From the NCBI RefSeq assembly GCF_009858335.1, contig NZ_VMSE01000002.1, positions 186,001 through 250,000 of the forward strand: DNA of 64,000 bases. Reading direction: 5' to 3'. The notes beneath the pieces are model-generated. The model worked only from the letters and a program-made list of their open reading frames with translations, was not told where the DNA came from and made no database searches. Source of the DNA: Methylovorus glucosotrophus (GTDB taxonomy: Bacteria > Pseudomonadota > Gammaproteobacteria > Burkholderiales > Methylophilaceae). Numbering within the stretch: position 1 is the first letter of the stretch; each line of letters begins with the position of its first letter. This document shows, piece by piece, positions 48,207-58,805 of the stretch. The position numbers and the translations under genes were made by a program.

Positions 48207-50297
48207 GTGGCTCGTAAAACCCCCATTAATCGCTATCGTAACATTGGTATCAGTGCTCACATTGATGCTGGTAAGACAACGACAACCGAGCGTATTCTTT
48301 TTTATACCGGTGTGAACCACAAGATTGGTGAAGTTCACGATGGTGCTGCTACCATGGACTGGATGGAGCAAGAGCAAGAGCGTGGTATTACCATCACCTC
48401 TGCTGCGACCACCGCGTTCTGGAAGGGGATGGGTGGTAACTATCCTGAGCATCGTATCAATATCATTGATACCCCTGGGCACGTTGACTTCACGATTGAA
48501 GTTGAGCGCTCCATGCGTGTTCTGGATGGTGCCTGCATGGTTTACTGTGCGGTGGGTGGTGTGCAGCCTCAGTCTGAAACTGTATGGCGTCAAGCGAACA
48601 AGTACGGTGTGCCTCGTCTTGCCTTCATCAACAAGATGGACCGTACCGGTGCCAACTTCTTCAAGGTGTACGATCAGCTGAAGACTCGTCTGAAGGCGAA
48701 TCCTGTGCCTGTTGTCGTGCCTATCGGTGCAGAAGATACATTTACCGGTGTGGTTGACCTGCTCAAGATGAAAGCGATCATCTGGGATGAGGCTAGCCAG
48801 GGCACCAAGTTCACGTATGAAGAGATCCCCGCAGACTTGCTCGCTGAATGCCAGAAGTGGCGTGAAAATATGGTGGAAGCAGCTGCTGAAGCCAATGAAG
48901 ATCTCATGAACAAGTATCTGGAATCTGGCGAGTTGTCCGAAGAGGAAATCGTCAAGGGCTTGCGCGACCGTACAATCGCCAACGAAATCCAGCCTATGCT
49001 GTGCGGTACTGCGTTCAAGAACAAGGGTGTTCAGCGCATGCTGGATGCTGTGATTGATTTCTTGCCATCGCCAGTGGATATTCCTCCGGTGACCGGTGAG
49101 TTGGAAAATGGCACCCAGGCTGAACGTAAGGCAGATGATGCTGAGAAGTTCTCTGCGCTTGCATTCAAGATCATGACTGACCCGTTTGTAGGTCAGCTGA
49201 TTTTCTTCCGCGTCTACTCTGGCGTGGTGAATTCGGGTGATACTGTTTACAACTCGGTGAAGGGCAAGAAGGAACGTCTTGGCCGTATTCTGCAGATGCA
49301 CGCCAATCAGCGTGAGGAAATCAAGGAAGTTCGCGCTGGTGACATCGCGGCTGCAGTGGGTCTGAAGGATGCTACTACCGGTGATACCCTCTGTGATCCG
49401 GATAATGTGATTATCCTGGAACGCATGGTATTCCCTGAGCCAGTGATTCACGTGGCTGTTGAGCCCAAGACCAAGGCTGACCAAGAGAAGATGGGTATTG
49501 CCCTGAACCGCTTGGCCCAGGAAGATCCTTCTTTCCGTGTGCGTACTGACGAAGAAACCAATCAAACCATTATTTCCGGTATGGGTGAGTTGCACCTGGA
49601 AATTCTGGTGGATCGTATGCGCCGTGAATTCAACGTTGAAGCTAACGTTGGTGCGCCTCAGGTTGCGTATCGCGAAGCGATCAAGAAGAAAGTCGAAGTG
49701 GAAGGCAAGTTTGTTAAGCAGTCCGGTGGTAAGGGTCAATACGGTCACGTATGGATCACCATGGAGCCTAACGAAGCTGGCAAGGGTTACGAGTTCGTGG
49801 ATGCCATCAAAGGCGGTACCGTTCCTCGTGAATTCATTCCTGCAGTTGACAAGGGTCTTCGTGAGACGATTCCTGCAGGTATTTTGGCTGGCTTCCCTGT
49901 TGTTGATGTCAAGGTAACCCTGTTCGATGGTTCTTACCATGATGTTGACTCGAACGAAAACGCCTTTAAGATGGCTGCTTCGATCGCGTTCAAGGATGGT
50001 ATGCGTAAAGCAGATCCTATCCTGCTCGAGCCTATGATGGCGGTGGAAGTTGAAACACCTGAAGACTACATGGGTGATGTGATGGGTGACTTGTCCTCAC
50101 GTCGCGGCATGATTCAGGGTATGGAAGACAGCCCGAGTGGCAAGATTATTCGCGCTGAAGTTCCTCTTGCTGAGATGTTTGGTTACTCGACTGTTGTGCG
50201 TTCTCTGTCACAAGGTCGCGCCAGCTACAGCATGGAGTTCAAGCACTACTCGGAAGCTCCAAGAAACGTCGCAGAAGCGATTATCAACAAGAAATAA
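48207..50297 (+). CDS. fusA: Elongation factor G
   Basis: Translocase GTPase. 696 residues: G1 [13 protein letters not shown], switch region [12 protein letters not shown]3 DTPGHVDF, G4 NKMDR, and domain IV with [15 protein letters not shown] start at 48207 with AAAGG 7 bp upstream. The second tuf copy follows after 34 bp. Confidence 0.97.
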   Translation: MARKTPINRYRNIGISAHIDAGKTTTTERILFYTGVNHKIGEVHDGAATMDWMEQEQERGITITSAATTAFWKGMGGNYPEHRINIIDTPGHVDFTIEVERSMRVLDGACMVYCAVGGVQPQSETVWRQANKYGVPRLAFINKMDRTGANFFKVYDQLKTRLKANPVPVVVPIGAEDTFTGVVDLLKMKAIIWDEASQGTKFTYEEIPADLLAECQKWRENMVEAAAEANEDLMNKYLESGELSEEEIVKGLRDRTIANEIQPMLCGTAFKNKGVQRMLDAVIDFLPSPVDIPPVTGELENGTQAERKADDAEKFSALAFKIMTDPFVGQLIFFRVYSGVVNSGDTVYNSVKGKKERLGRILQMHANQREEIKEVRAGDIAAAVGLKDATTGDTLCDPDNVIILERMVFPEPVIHVAVEPKTKADQEKMGIALNRLAQEDPSFRVRTDEETNQTIISGMGELHLEILVDRMRREFNVEANVGAPQVAYREAIKKKVEVEGKFVKQSGGKGQYGHVWITMEPNEAGKGYEFVDAIKGGTVPREFIPAVDKGLRETIPAGILAGFPVVDVKVTLFDGSYHDVDSNENAFKMAASIAFKDGMRKADPILLEPMMAVEVETPEDYMGDVMGDLSSRRGMIQGMEDSPSGKIIRAEVPLAEMFGYSTVVRSLSQGRASYSMEFKHYSEAPRNVAEAIINKK

Positions 50298-50317
50298 TTG
50301 AATATTAGTTGGATTAA

Positions 50318-51523
50318 TAAAGGAAACGGTAATGGCAAAAGGTAAATTTGAGCGGACGAAGCCGCACGTCAACGTAGGCACGATTGGTCACGTTGACCAT
50401 GGTAAGACGACGCTGACAGCGGCGATCACGACAATTCTGTCGAAGAAGTTTGGTGGTGAAGCCAAGGCATACGACCAGATCGATGCGGCGCCAGAAGAAA
50501 AGGCACGTGGTATTACCATCAACACAGCGCACGTTGAATACGAAACTGCAACTCGCCACTACGCTCACGTAGACTGCCCAGGCCACGCCGACTATGTTAA
50601 GAACATGATTACCGGCGCTGCGCAGATGGACGGCGCGATTCTGGTCTGTTCCGCCGCTGACGGCCCGATGCCACAAACCCGTGAGCACATCCTGTTGGCA
50701 CGTCAGGTTGGCGTACCTTACATCGTCGTGTTCATGAACAAGGCCGACATGGTGGATGACGCCGAGCTGCTCGAGCTGGTTGAAATGGAAATCCGCGAAC
50801 TGCTCTCCAAGTACGACTTCCCAGGCGATGATATCCCTGTGATCAAGGGTTCCGCCCTGAAGGCACTGGAAGGCGACCAATCCGAAATCGGCGAACCTGC
50901 CATCTTCCGTTTGGCAGATGCGTTGGACAGCTACATCCCAACTCCAGAGCGTGCAGTTGACGGCACCTTCCTGATGCCAGTAGAAGACGTATTCTCCATC
51001 TCTGGTCGCGGTACTGTCGTTACTGGCCGTATCGAGCGTGGTATTGTGAAGGTTGGTGATGAAATCGAAATCGTAGGTATCAAGCCAACCCTGAAGACCA
51101 CCTGCACCGGCGTAGAAATGTTCCGCAAGTTGCTGGACCAAGGTCAAGCAGGCGACAACGTTGGCGTACTGCTGCGTGGTACCAAGCGTGAAGAAGTTGA
51201 GCGTGGTCAAGTATTGGCCAAGACTGGTTCGATCAAGCCACACACCAAGTTCAGCGCAGAAATCTACGTGCTGGGCAAGGACGAAGGCGGCCGTCACACC
51301 CCATTCTTCAATGGCTACCGTCCACAGTTCTACTTCCGTACCACTGACGTAACTGGTGCAGTAGAACTGCCAGCAGGTACCGAAATGGTAATGCCAGGCG
51401 ACAACGTATCCATCACCGTGGCACTGATTGCCCCGATCGCGATGGAAGACGGTCTGCGCTTTGCGATTCGTGAAGGTGGCCGTACCGTTGGTGCCGGCGT
51501 CGTCGCGAAAATTATTGAGTAAT
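50318..51523 (+). repeat. Direct repeat copy 2: tuf gene plus its ribosome-binding site
   Basis: Counterpart of 33930-35135, same orientation, about 16.4 kb apart. Identical length and, wherever compared, identical bases. This is expected if gene conversion keeps the two copies the same. Confidence 0.9.
50332..51522 (+). CDS. tuf: Elongation factor Tu, second copy
   Basis: Protein identical in all 396 residues to the copy at 33944. Placed after fusA as in the str operon (tufA position of E. coli). It shares the AAAGGAAACGGTA ribosome-binding region with the first copy. A very strong terminator begins 14 bp after its stop, cutting it off from rpsJ. Confidence 0.97.
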   Translation: MAKGKFERTKPHVNVGTIGHVDHGKTTLTAAITTILSKKFGGEAKAYDQIDAAPEEKARGITINTAHVEYETATRHYAHVDCPGHADYVKNMITGAAQMDGAILVCSAADGPMPQTREHILLARQVGVPYIVVFMNKADMVDDAELLELVEMEIRELLSKYDFPGDDIPVIKGSALKALEGDQSEIGEPAIFRLADALDSYIPTPERAVDGTFLMPVEDVFSISGRGTVVTGRIERGIVKVGDEIEIVGIKPTLKTTCTGVEMFRKLLDQGQAGDNVGVLLRGTKREEVERGQVLAKTGSIKPHTKFSAEIYVLGKDEGGRHTPFFNGYRPQFYFRTTDVTGAVELPAGTEMVMPGDNVSITVALIAPIAMEDGLRFAIREGGRTVGAGVVAKIIE

Positions 51524-51535
51524 TAATACTTGTCA

Positions 51536-51564
51536 GGCCGCAAGCTTATGCTTGCGGCCTTTTT
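51536..51564 (+). terminator. Strong intrinsic terminator after the second tuf gene
   Basis: Perfect 10-bp stem GGCCGCAAGC/GCTTGCGGCC (51536-51545 with 51550-51559), loop TTAT, then T5. It lies only 35 bp upstream of rpsJ. Confidence 0.93.
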
Positions 51565-51599
51565 GTTCTTTAGAAATATCGCTCTTTAAGGAAAGTAAC

Positions 51600-51908
51600 A
51601 TGGCTGCTCAAAAAATCCGTATTCGCCTCAAAGCATTTGACTATCGTCTGATCGATCAGTCCGCTCTTGAAATCGTAGAAACTGCAAAGCGCACCGGCGC
51701 AGTTGTCAAGGGCCCAGTTCCTTTGCCTACCCGTATTGAGCGTTTTGACTTGCTGCGTTCTCCTCACGTCAACAAGACTTCGCGTGACCAATTCGAAATT
51801 CGTACCCATCAGCGCTTGATGGACATTGTTGATCCTACGGATAAAACAGTGGACGCACTGATGAAGCTGGATCTGCCAGCAGGTGTTGATGTAGAAATCA
51901 AGCTGTAA
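51600..51908 (+). CDS. rpsJ: 30S ribosomal protein S10
   Basis: 30S head protein, also NusE in antitermination complexes. 102 residues ([20 protein letters not shown]). The start is set by AAGGA 7 bp upstream. It sits between a terminator and, downstream, a promoter for rplC, so it is unusually isolated from both the str and S10 blocks. Confidence 0.96.
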   Translation: MAAQKIRIRLKAFDYRLIDQSALEIVETAKRTGAVVKGPVPLPTRIERFDLLRSPHVNKTSRDQFEIRTHQRLMDIVDPTDKTVDALMKLDLPAGVDVEIKL

Positions 51909-51922
51909 TTTGCAACAGTAAG

Positions 51923-51951
51923 TTGTGTTTGGTTGCAGGCTCGGATATAAT
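51923..51951 (+). promoter_or_regulatory. Sigma-70 promoter between rpsJ and rplC
   Basis: TTGTGT (51923-51928), 17-bp spacer, perfect TATAAT (51946-51951). Transcription would start near 51958 and enter a hairpin leader before rplC. Confidence 0.75.
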
Positions 51952-51972
51952 CCCGGGCTTGCATTAAAAATC

Positions 51973-51998
51973 GGCCGATCAATTGTAATCGGCCTTTT
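51973..51998 (+). terminator. Attenuator-like hairpin in the rplC leader
   Basis: GGCCGAT (51973-51979) and ATCGGCC (51988-51994), 8-nt loop, followed by TTTTAATTATT. It could stop read-through from rpsJ, or serve as a leader hairpin of the rplC transcript. Confidence 0.6.
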
Positions 51999-52019
51999 AA
52001 TTATTATAAGGAAATGATC

Positions 52020-52664
52020 ATGAGCTTAGGGCTTATTGGTCGCAAGGTGGGTATGACCCGCGTATTTACCGATGAAGGCGAAAGCATTCCGGTAACTGTG
52101 CTGGAAGTTGTACCAAACCGTGTGACACAAGTTAAGACGCCGTCTAGCGACGGCTATGCTGGTCTCCAGGTTGCGCATGGTGAGCGTCGTGCTAGCCGTG
52201 TAACCAAGGCGCTGGCTGGTCACTATGCCAAGGCTGGCGTTGCTGCTGGTTCTGGTATCAAAGAATTCGCTGTTGCTGAAGATGTTCTGGCCAACTATGC
52301 CGTTGGCGGTCAGATCACCGTTGAGCTTTTCCAGGCTGGTCAGTACGTTGACGTTACTGGCGTTTCGCTTGGTAAGGGTTTTGCTGGTGCAATCAAGCGC
52401 CACAACTTCAGTTCTAACCGTGCCTCTCACGGTAACTCCCGTTCGCATAATGTTCCCGGCTCTATCGGTATGGCGCAGGATCCAGGTCGTGTATTCCCTG
52501 GTAAGCGTATGCCTGGTCATCTGGGTGCTGTGAAGACTACCGTTCAAAATCTGCAAATCGTTCGCGTTGATGCTGAGCGTAATCTGTTGCTGATTAAGGG
52601 TGCTGTTCCAGGATCCAAGGGTGGCGACGTAGTGGTTCGTCCCGCTGTTAAGGCAGGTGCATAA
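52020..52664 (+). CDS. rplC: 50S ribosomal protein L3
   Basis: Early 50S assembly protein near the peptidyl transferase centre. 214 residues with the glutamine-methylation region [29 protein letters not shown]. The second of two nearby ATGs is chosen because AAGGA (52008-52012) is 7 bp before it. Its stop overlaps the rplD start by 1 bp. Confidence 0.96.
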   Translation: MSLGLIGRKVGMTRVFTDEGESIPVTVLEVVPNRVTQVKTPSSDGYAGLQVAHGERRASRVTKALAGHYAKAGVAAGSGIKEFAVAEDVLANYAVGGQITVELFQAGQYVDVTGVSLGKGFAGAIKRHNFSSNRASHGNSRSHNVPGSIGMAQDPGRVFPGKRMPGHLGAVKTTVQNLQIVRVDAERNLLLIKGAVPGSKGGDVVVRPAVKAGA

Positions 52665-53290
52665 TGGAACTCAAGTTAATCGATAAAAATGGTAAGCCGG
52701 CCAAAAGCGGCGTTGAAGTTTCCGAAGTAACCTTCGGTCGCGAATTCAACGAAGCCCTGGTGCATCAAGTAGTTGTTGCATATCAGGCAAATGCGCGTAC
52801 TGCGACGCGTGCACAATTGGGTCGTGGCACAGTTAGCCACACTACCCATAAGCCATGGAACCAAAAAGGTACTGGCCGTGCACGTTCGGGTATGAGCTCC
52901 AGCCCAATCTGGCGTGGAGGTGGTCGCGCTTTCCCAAATAGCCCTGACGAAAACTTCAGCCACAAGGTTAACCGCAAGGTTTACCGTGCTGGTATGCGCT
53001 CCATCCTGTCCGAACTGGTTCGTCAGGATCGTTTGAGCGTGATTGAAGAGTTTGTGGTTGAGACTCCAAAAACCAAAGCTCTGGTCGAAAAGATCAAGGG
53101 TCTGGGTTACGGTGAAGGTGTTCTGGTGCTGGTGGATGGTTTTGATGAAAACCTGTACCTCTCCGCACGCAATCTGCCTAACGTTCTGGTTGTTGAAGCT
53201 CAATACGCTGATCCTGTTAGTCTGGTTCGCTTCCCAAATGTGGTGGCTACCAAGGCTGCAGTCAAGAAATTAGAGGAGATGCTGGCATGA
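52664..53290 (+). CDS. rplD: 50S ribosomal protein L4
   Basis: Lines the peptide exit tunnel with its extended loop ([19 protein letters not shown]). 208 residues. In E. coli L4 also represses the S10 operon by binding its leader. Overlaps rplW by 4 bp. Confidence 0.96.
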   Translation: MELKLIDKNGKPAKSGVEVSEVTFGREFNEALVHQVVVAYQANARTATRAQLGRGTVSHTTHKPWNQKGTGRARSGMSSSPIWRGGGRAFPNSPDENFSHKVNRKVYRAGMRSILSELVRQDRLSVIEEFVVETPKTKALVEKIKGLGYGEGVLVLVDGFDENLYLSARNLPNVLVVEAQYADPVSLVRFPNVVATKAAVKKLEEMLA

Positions 53291-53607
53291 GCGCAAATCT
53301 GAACCAGATCGCTACTCAAGATCGTTTGCTGCAAGTCATCCTGGCTCCGCAAATCACGGAAAAAGCAACTTATGTTGCTGACAAAAACCAACAGATCGCA
53401 TTTAAGGTGCGTACTGATGCAACCAAGCCAGAAATCAAGGCTGCTGTTGAACTGGTTTTCAAGGTCGAGGTTGCTGCCGTTACTGTTGCCAATGTTAAGG
53501 GCAAAGTAAAGCGCGCAGGCCGTGTGCTGGGTCGTCGCAAGGACTGGAAAAAGGCTTATGTGAGCCTGAAGCCAGGCCAAGAAATTAACTTTGCAGCAGG
53601 CGAATAG
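53287..53607 (+). CDS. rplW: 50S ribosomal protein L23
   Basis: Exit-tunnel protein that docks trigger factor and SRP. 106 residues, slightly long at the N-terminus; core motif [20 protein letters not shown]. Coupled to rplD through an ATGA overlap. Confidence 0.95.
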   Translation: MSANLNQIATQDRLLQVILAPQITEKATYVADKNQQIAFKVRTDATKPEIKAAVELVFKVEVAAVTVANVKGKVKRAGRVLGRRKDWKKAYVSLKPGQEINFAAGE

Positions 53608-53615
53608 GAGATATT

Positions 53616-54449
53616 ATGGCACTGATTAAAGTCAAGCCGACTTCCCCTGGCCGTCGCGCAGTCGTTAAGGTTGTTACACCTGAGTTGCACAAGGGTAAGC
53701 CTTACGCGCCTCTGCTGGAGAAGCAAAGCAAAAAAGCTGGCCGTAACAACAACGGTCACATCACGACACGTCACCAAGGTGGCGGTCATAAGCAGCACTA
53801 CCGTGTAATCGATTTCCGTCGCAACAAGGACGGTATCGTCGCCAAGGTTGAGCATCTGGAATACGATCCAAACCGTAGCGCACATATTGCGCTGCTGGTT
53901 TATTCGGATGGTGAGCGTCGCTACATCATCGCCCCTCGTGGCGTTTCTGCTGGTGCGCAACTGGTGAGCGGCTCTGATGCTCCAATCAAGGTGGGTAATG
54001 CATTGCCTTTGCGCAATATCCCTGTTGGTAGCACCATTCACTGCGTAGAAATCATGCCAGGCAAGGGTGCGCAAATTGCTCGCTCAGCTGGTACTTCAGT
54101 CCAGCTGTTGGCTCGCGAAGGCAGTTATGCTCAGTTGCGTCTGCGTTCTGGTGAAGTCCGCCGTGTTCACGTGGATTGCAAAGCAACCATTGGTGAAGTG
54201 GGTAACGAAGAGCATTCATTGCGTTCCATCGGTAAAGCTGGTGCGATGCGTTGGCGCGGTGTTCGTCCTACCGTTCGCGGTGTGGTAATGAACCCTGTTG
54301 ATCACCCGCACGGTGGTGGTGAAGGTAAGACCGCTGCTGGTATGAATCCAGTAAGCCCATGGGGTACGCCTACCAAGGGTTATCGTACACGTAGCAACAA
54401 GCGCACCGACAACATGCGCGTAAGCCGTCGTCCGGCTAATAAGAGGTAA
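53616..54449 (+). CDS. rplB: 50S ribosomal protein L2
   Basis: Required for subunit joining and peptidyl transfer. 277 residues. Conserved [10 protein letters not shown] loop near the C-terminus with the functionally important histidine, and [12 protein letters not shown] in the N-part. AGGAG 7 bp upstream of the ATG. Confidence 0.97.
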   Translation: MALIKVKPTSPGRRAVVKVVTPELHKGKPYAPLLEKQSKKAGRNNNGHITTRHQGGGHKQHYRVIDFRRNKDGIVAKVEHLEYDPNRSAHIALLVYSDGERRYIIAPRGVSAGAQLVSGSDAPIKVGNALPLRNIPVGSTIHCVEIMPGKGAQIARSAGTSVQLLAREGSYAQLRLRSGEVRRVHVDCKATIGEVGNEEHSLRSIGKAGAMRWRGVRPTVRGVVMNPVDHPHGGGEGKTAAGMNPVSPWGTPTKGYRTRSNKRTDNMRVSRRPANKR

Positions 54450-54454
54450 GGAAA

Positions 54455-54730
54455 ATGGCACGTTCAATTAAAAAAGGCCCATTTATTGATGGGCACTTGG
54501 CTAAGAAGGTGGAAGTGGCTGTTGCTGCTCGCGACAGAAAGCCAATCAAGACTTGGTCTCGTCGCTCCACCATTCTTCCTGATTTTATTGGTCTGACGAT
54601 CGCTGTGCACAATGGCCGCCAACACGTGCCAGTGCTGATCTCGGAAAACATGGTAGGCCACAAGCTCGGCGAATTCGCGCTGACCCGTACGTTCAAGGGT
54701 CACGCTGCCGATAAAAAAGCCAAGAAGTAG
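54455..54730 (+). CDS. rpsS: 30S ribosomal protein S19
   Basis: 30S head protein contacting the A-site finger. 91 residues ([15 protein letters not shown]...), signature [14 protein letters not shown]. 5 bp after rplB. Confidence 0.96.
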   Translation: MARSIKKGPFIDGHLAKKVEVAVAARDRKPIKTWSRRSTILPDFIGLTIAVHNGRQHVPVLISENMVGHKLGEFALTRTFKGHAADKKAKK

Positions 54731-54739
54731 GAGATGACG

Positions 54740-55069
54740 ATGCAAGTATCCGCAGTATTAAAAGGTGTTCATCTGTCCCCGCAAAAGGCTCGCTTGGTTG
54801 CTGACCTGATTCGCGGCAAGAAAGTTGATTACGCACTCAATATTCTGAATTTCACACCTAAAAAGGGTGCTGAGATCATCAAGAAGGTTGTTGAGTCCGC
54901 TATCGCTAACGCTGAACACAACGAAGGTGCCGATATCGATGAGTTGAAGGTCACTTCAATCTACGTCGACAAGGGCATCGTTCTTAAACGTATTCGTGCG
55001 CGTGCCAAAGGTCGTGCTGGACGGATTATTAAGCCTACATGTCACATCACAGTGACTGTTGGTAATTAA
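54740..55069 (+). CDS. rplV: 50S ribosomal protein L22
   Basis: Exit-tunnel protein whose beta-hairpin affects macrolide sensitivity. 109 residues. The second ATG (54740) is used since TAGGAG is 6 bp before it and directly abuts the first ATG. The tunnel hairpin reads [19 protein letters not shown], with no obvious deletion or insertion. Confidence 0.95.
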   Translation: MQVSAVLKGVHLSPQKARLVADLIRGKKVDYALNILNFTPKKGAEIIKKVVESAIANAEHNEGADIDELKVTSIYVDKGIVLKRIRARAKGRAGRIIKPTCHITVTVGN

Positions 55070-55079
55070 AGGAATCGTT

Positions 55080-55793
55080 ATGGGTCAGAAAATTCATCCG
55101 TTTGGTTTCCGTCTGAGTGTCCAGAAAAACTGGTCATCTCGTTGGTACGCCAACAGCAAGAACTTCCCAGCTATGCTGAATAGCGACATCAAGGTACGTG
55201 ACTTCCTCAAGAAGAAGCTCTCGCACGCTGCTGTCAGCAAGATCGTGATCGAGCGTCCTGCAAAGAACGCAAAGATCACCATTTACAGTGCACGTCCAGG
55301 TGTGGTGATTGGTAAAAAGGGTGAGGATATTGAATCCTTGCGCTCCAGCCTGCAAGGTTTGATGGGTGTTCCAGTTCACTTGAACATCGAAGAAGTGCGC
55401 AAGCCTGAAATTGACGCAACACTGATCGCTGAGAGCATTGCTCAACAGCTTGAGAAGCGTGTGATGTTCCGCCGTGCAATGAAGCGTGCAATGCAAAACG
55501 CGATGCGTCTGGGTGCTCAAGGCATCAAGATCATGAGCTCGGGTCGTTTGAACGGTATCGAAATCGCGCGTACTGAGTGGTATCGCGAAGGCCGTGTGCC
55601 ATTGCACACTCTGCGTGCTGATATCGATTACGGCGTAGCTGAGGCTAAAACCACCTACGGTATCATCGGCATCAAGGTGTGGGTATTCAAGGGCGAAGTG
55701 TTTGGCACTCATGCCGAACAGCAAGCCGCAGTACCTGCTGAACCAGAAAAGAAAGTAAGAAAGTCGGGGGCGAAAAATGCTGCAGCCAGCTAG
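55080..55793 (+). CDS. rpsC: 30S ribosomal protein S3
   Basis: mRNA entry-site protein with helicase role. 237 residues, KH domain with [14 protein letters not shown]. The start at [11 protein letters not shown] follows AAAGGA by 6 bp. Its end overlaps rplP by 17 bp. Confidence 0.96.
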   Translation: MGQKIHPFGFRLSVQKNWSSRWYANSKNFPAMLNSDIKVRDFLKKKLSHAAVSKIVIERPAKNAKITIYSARPGVVIGKKGEDIESLRSSLQGLMGVPVHLNIEEVRKPEIDATLIAESIAQQLEKRVMFRRAMKRAMQNAMRLGAQGIKIMSSGRLNGIEIARTEWYREGRVPLHTLRADIDYGVAEAKTTYGIIGIKVWVFKGEVFGTHAEQQAAVPAEPEKKVRKSGAKNAAAS

Positions 55794-56193
55794 ACAGAAA
55801 TTCCGTAAACAGCAGAAGGGCCGTAATAAAGGCATTGCTACTACCGGTAACAAGGTGAGCTTTGGTGAGTTTGGTCTGAAAGCTGTTGGCCGTGGCCGTT
55901 TGACTGCGCGTCAAATTGAGGCTGCTCGTCGTGTGATGACGCGTCACATCAAGCGTGGTGGTCGTGTCTGGATCCGCATTTTCCCCGACAAGCCAATCTC
56001 CAGCAAACCTGCTGAAGTTCGTATGGGTAACGGTAAAGGTAGTCCGGAATACTTCGTTGCTGAAATTCAACCGGGCAAGATGTTATACGAGATGGATGGT
56101 GTGAGTGAGCAGTTGGCCCGCGAAGCGTTCCGCTTGGCGGCAGCTAAGTTGCCAATCGAAACTACTTTCACAACTCGTCATATCGGGAGTTAA
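55777..56193 (+). CDS. rplP: 50S ribosomal protein L16
   Basis: Binds near the A site, helping tRNA accommodation. 138 residues ([19 protein letters not shown]), with [15 protein letters not shown] and the [22 protein letters not shown] tail. The start lies inside rpsC, an unusually long 17-bp overlap that suggests translational coupling. Confidence 0.96.
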   Translation: MLQPARQKFRKQQKGRNKGIATTGNKVSFGEFGLKAVGRGRLTARQIEAARRVMTRHIKRGGRVWIRIFPDKPISSKPAEVRMGNGKGSPEYFVAEIQPGKMLYEMDGVSEQLAREAFRLAAAKLPIETTFTTRHIGS

Positions 56194-56195
56194 AG

Positions 56196-56390
56196 ATGAA
56201 AGCTAGTGATTTAAGAAACAAGTCTGTTGATGAGTTGAACAATGAGTTGATCGACCTGCGTCGTGCTCAATTCTCCTTGCGTATGCAATTGTCTACTCAG
56301 CAATTAAACAAAGTTGATCAGGTAAGCAAGGTTCGTCGCGATATCGCTCGTGTACGTACCGTGCTGGCTGAAAAAGCTAAGCAAGCTTAA
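56196..56390 (+). CDS. rpmC: 50S ribosomal protein L29
   Basis: Small two-helix protein at the exit site. 64 residues; [19 protein letters not shown] and the helix [16 protein letters not shown]. 2 bp after rplP. Confidence 0.95.
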   Translation: MKASDLRNKSVDELNNELIDLRRAQFSLRMQLSTQQLNKVDQVSKVRRDIARVRTVLAEKAKQA

Positions 56391-56402
56391 GGTGAGTAGA
56401 TG

Positions 56403-56675
56403 ATGACCGATACACAAGCAGATAAAGTTGTACGCAGTCTGACTGGTCGCGTAGTCAGCGACAAAATGGACAAGACCGTAACCGTATTGGTGGAGCGCAA
56501 GGTTAAGCACCCACTGATCGGTAAGGTTGTTCGCCGTTCTAACAAGTTCCATGCACACGACGAAAACAATGAGTGCAAGGAAGGCGACCTGGTAGTGATT
56601 GAGGAAAGCCGTCCGCTTTCCAAGACCAAAACCTGGAAAGTCAGCAAGATTGTAGAAAAAACACGCAACATATAA
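56403..56675 (+). CDS. rpsQ: 30S ribosomal protein S17
   Basis: Primary 16S-binding OB-fold protein. 90 residues with [21 protein letters not shown] and the [14 protein letters not shown] end. The second of two consecutive ATGs is taken because GGTGAG is 6 bp upstream; one more residue is possible. Ends the S10 block before a structured 149-bp gap. Confidence 0.94.
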   Translation: MTDTQADKVVRSLTGRVVSDKMDKTVTVLVERKVKHPLIGKVVRRSNKFHAHDENNECKEGDLVVIEESRPLSKTKTWKVSKIVEKTRNI

Positions 56676-56678
56676 TTT

Positions 56679-56711
56679 ATATTGCATCCCGTCTGGGATG
56701 CAATATATAAT
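56679..56711 (+). promoter_or_regulatory. Hairpin and overlapping promoter between rpsQ and rplN
   Basis: Perfect 12-bp stem ATATTGCATCCC/GGGATGCAATAT (56679-56690 with 56695-56706), loop GTCT. Within and after it lie TTGCAT (56682-56687), an 18-bp spacer and TATAAT (56706-56711), a possible start for the spc genes. Hairpin and promoter use the same bases. Confidence 0.6.
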
Positions 56712-56721
56712 GACGGACTTT

Positions 56722-56788
56722 TTGGCGCCCATGCAAGCTGGCGCCCCAATACTGACCGTAGTGCTGTCGGCCGTGATGCTCGCGGCCG
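56722..56788 (+). promoter_or_regulatory. Structured leader upstream of rplN
   Basis: Two further dyads follow the promoter: GGCGCC at 56724-56729 and 56740-56745, and CGGCCG at 56768-56773 and 56783-56788. Together with the first hairpin they fill most of the gap. No T-runs, so folding or protein binding is more likely than termination. Confidence 0.4.
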
Positions 56789-56824
56789 GTGTTGGTTTAA
56801 CGGATTAAGTTGGAGATTATTCTC

Positions 56825-57193
56825 ATGATTCAAATGCAATCTCGGCTGGATGTTGCCGATAATACTGGTGCGCGTTCCGTAATGTGTATCAAGGTATTGG
56901 GTGGCTCCAAGCGTCGTTACGCCGGTATCGGTGATGTGATCAAGGTCACTATCAAGGATGCTGCGCCCCGCGGTCGTGTTAAAAAAGGCGAGGTATATAG
57001 TGCCGTAGTGGTTCGTACCACTAAGGGTGTTCGTCGTCCAGATGGTTCTCTGGTGAAGTTTGATGGCAATGCAGCAGTATTGCTTAACAACAAGCTCGAG
57101 CCTATCGGTACGCGTATTTTCGGGCCTGTGACCCGTGAGCTTCGTGGTGAGCGTTTCATGAAGATCGTGTCTCTAGCCCCAGAAGTCTTGTAG
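56825..57193 (+). CDS. rplN: 50S ribosomal protein L14
   Basis: Contacts 16S rRNA across the subunit interface. 122 residues ([20 protein letters not shown]), signature [19 protein letters not shown]. First gene of the spc-type block, with TGGAG 9 bp upstream. Confidence 0.96.
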   Translation: MIQMQSRLDVADNTGARSVMCIKVLGGSKRRYAGIGDVIKVTIKDAAPRGRVKKGEVYSAVVVRTTKGVRRPDGSLVKFDGNAAVLLNNKLEPIGTRIFGPVTRELRGERFMKIVSLAPEVL

Positions 57194-57203
57194 GAGCGTT
57201 GAG

Positions 57204-57521
57204 ATGAGTAAGATTCGCAAAGGTGACGAAGTAATTCTGAATACTGGCAAGGATGCAGGCAAGCGCGGTACCGTACTGCGCATTCTGGATTCTGGCAAAG
57301 TGGTAGTTGAAGGCGTTAATTTGGTTAAGAAGCATGCCAAGCCAAACCCAATGCGTGGTGTGGCTGGCGGTATAATCAGCAAGGAAATGCCTGTTGATGT
57401 ATCGAATGTTGCTTTATTTAACCGCGCCACCCAAAAAGGTGATCGCGTGGGTTTCAAGACACTGGATGATGGCCGCAAGGTCCGTGTTTTCAAGTCCAGC
57501 GGCGAAGTTGTGGACGCGTAA
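57204..57521 (+). CDS. rplX: 50S ribosomal protein L24
   Basis: Assembly initiator near the exit tunnel. 105 residues with a KOW motif ([20 protein letters not shown]). 10 bp after rplN. Confidence 0.95.
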   Translation: MSKIRKGDEVILNTGKDAGKRGTVLRILDSGKVVVEGVNLVKKHAKPNPMRGVAGGIISKEMPVDVSNVALFNRATQKGDRVGFKTLDDGRKVRVFKSSGEVVDA

Positions 57522-57530
57522 GGGTTAATC

Positions 57531-58070
57531 ATGGCTCGTTTAAAAGATTTTTATAAAGATACTGTGGTCAAGTCTATGACCGAGCAGTTCGGCTACACCT
57601 CGCCAATGCAAGTTCCACGCATTGAGAAGATCACTCTTAATATGGGTGTTGGTGAAGCGGTTGCTGACAAGAAGGTAATGGAAAACGCCGTTGGCGATAT
57701 GGAAAAGATTGCTGGTCAAAAAGCGGTCATCACCAAAGCCCGTAAGTCCATTGCATCATTCAAGATTCGTGATGATTATCCTGTTGGCTGCAAAGTCACC
57801 TTGCGTCGTGAGCGTATGTATGAATTCCTGGATCGTTTGATTACAGTGGCTATCCCACGTATTCGTGACTTCCGTGGTATTTCCGCAAAGTCGTTTGACG
57901 GTCGCGGTAATTACAACATGGGTGTGCGCGAGCAGATCATTTTCCCTGAAATCGAGTACGACAAGATTGATGCTTTGCGTGGTATGAACATCACCATCAC
58001 GACAACAGCAAAAACCGATGAAGAAGCGCGTGCACTGCTTGCAGCGTTCAACTTCCCGTTTAGGAACTGA
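57531..58070 (+). CDS. rplE: 50S ribosomal protein L5
   Basis: Binds 5S rRNA and contacts P-site tRNA. 179 residues; [17 protein letters not shown] and [20 protein letters not shown] are typical. 9 bp after rplX. Confidence 0.96.
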   Translation: MARLKDFYKDTVVKSMTEQFGYTSPMQVPRIEKITLNMGVGEAVADKKVMENAVGDMEKIAGQKAVITKARKSIASFKIRDDYPVGCKVTLRRERMYEFLDRLITVAIPRIRDFRGISAKSFDGRGNYNMGVREQIIFPEIEYDKIDALRGMNITITTTAKTDEEARALLAAFNFPFRN

Positions 58071-58078
58071 GGCTAACA

Positions 58079-58384
58079 ATGGCTAAAACCTGTTTGATTG
58101 AACGCGAACAAAAACGTCGCGATACAGTAGAAAAATTTGCCGCCAAGCGCGCTGAATTAACTGCTGCTATGAATAATGCTGCAGCGAGTCCTGAAGAGCG
58201 TCGTGCTGCACGCCTTAAGCTGCAAAGTCTGCCACGTAACTCCAGTCCAGTTCGCCTGCGTAACCGCTGTGCATTGACTGGTCGTCCTCGTGGTGTGTTT
58301 AGTAAGTTTGGTATTGCGCGCGGCAAGCTGCGCGAATTGATGATGCGTGGCGAAGTGCCAGGCGTTACAAAAGCCAGCTGGTAA
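58079..58384 (+). CDS. rpsN: 30S ribosomal protein S14 (long, zinc-free type)
   Basis: 30S head protein. 101 residues, the long form without the CxxC-CxxC zinc ribbon; ends [27 protein letters not shown]. Because it is zinc-independent, no paralogue swap under zinc limitation is expected for this protein. Confidence 0.95.
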   Translation: MAKTCLIEREQKRRDTVEKFAAKRAELTAAMNNAAASPEERRAARLKLQSLPRNSSPVRLRNRCALTGRPRGVFSKFGIARGKLRELMMRGEVPGVTKASW

Positions 58385-58399
58385 CGGAGGAATTAGACG

Positions 58400-58795
58400 A
58401 TGAGTATGAGTGATCCGATTGCCGATATGCTGACGCGCATTCGTAATGCGCAGAGCACCAACAAGCAAACTGTTTCTATGCCTTCTTCCAAATTGAAGGG
58501 CGCTATTGCTAGCGTTCTGAAAGATGAAGGTTATATCGATGATTTTGCGGTGCAGTCTGTAGATGGCAAGCCACAATTGAATATCAGCCTCAAGTACTAT
58601 GCTGGTCGCCCAGTGATTGAGAAGATTGAGCGCGTAAGCCGCCCTGGTCTTCGTATCTACCGCGGCAACCAGGATATTCCTGTGGTAATGAATGGTCTTG
58701 GTGTGACTATCGTGTCTACATCCAAGGGTGTGATGACTGATCGTAAAGCGCGTGCTGCCGGTGTTGGCGGCGAAGTGCTCTGCGTAGTAGCTTAA
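58400..58795 (+). CDS. rpsH: 30S ribosomal protein S8
   Basis: Central-domain assembly protein; in E. coli it represses the spc operon by binding near rplE. 131 residues, [19 protein letters not shown] start and [23 protein letters not shown] end. Preceded by GGAGG. An ATG two codons in is possible but less usual. Confidence 0.95.
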   Translation: MSMSDPIADMLTRIRNAQSTNKQTVSMPSSKLKGAIASVLKDEGYIDDFAVQSVDGKPQLNISLKYYAGRPVIEKIERVSRPGLRIYRGNQDIPVVMNGLGVTIVSTSKGVMTDRKARAAGVGGEVLCVVA

Positions 58796-58805
58796 GGAGA
58801 ATACT

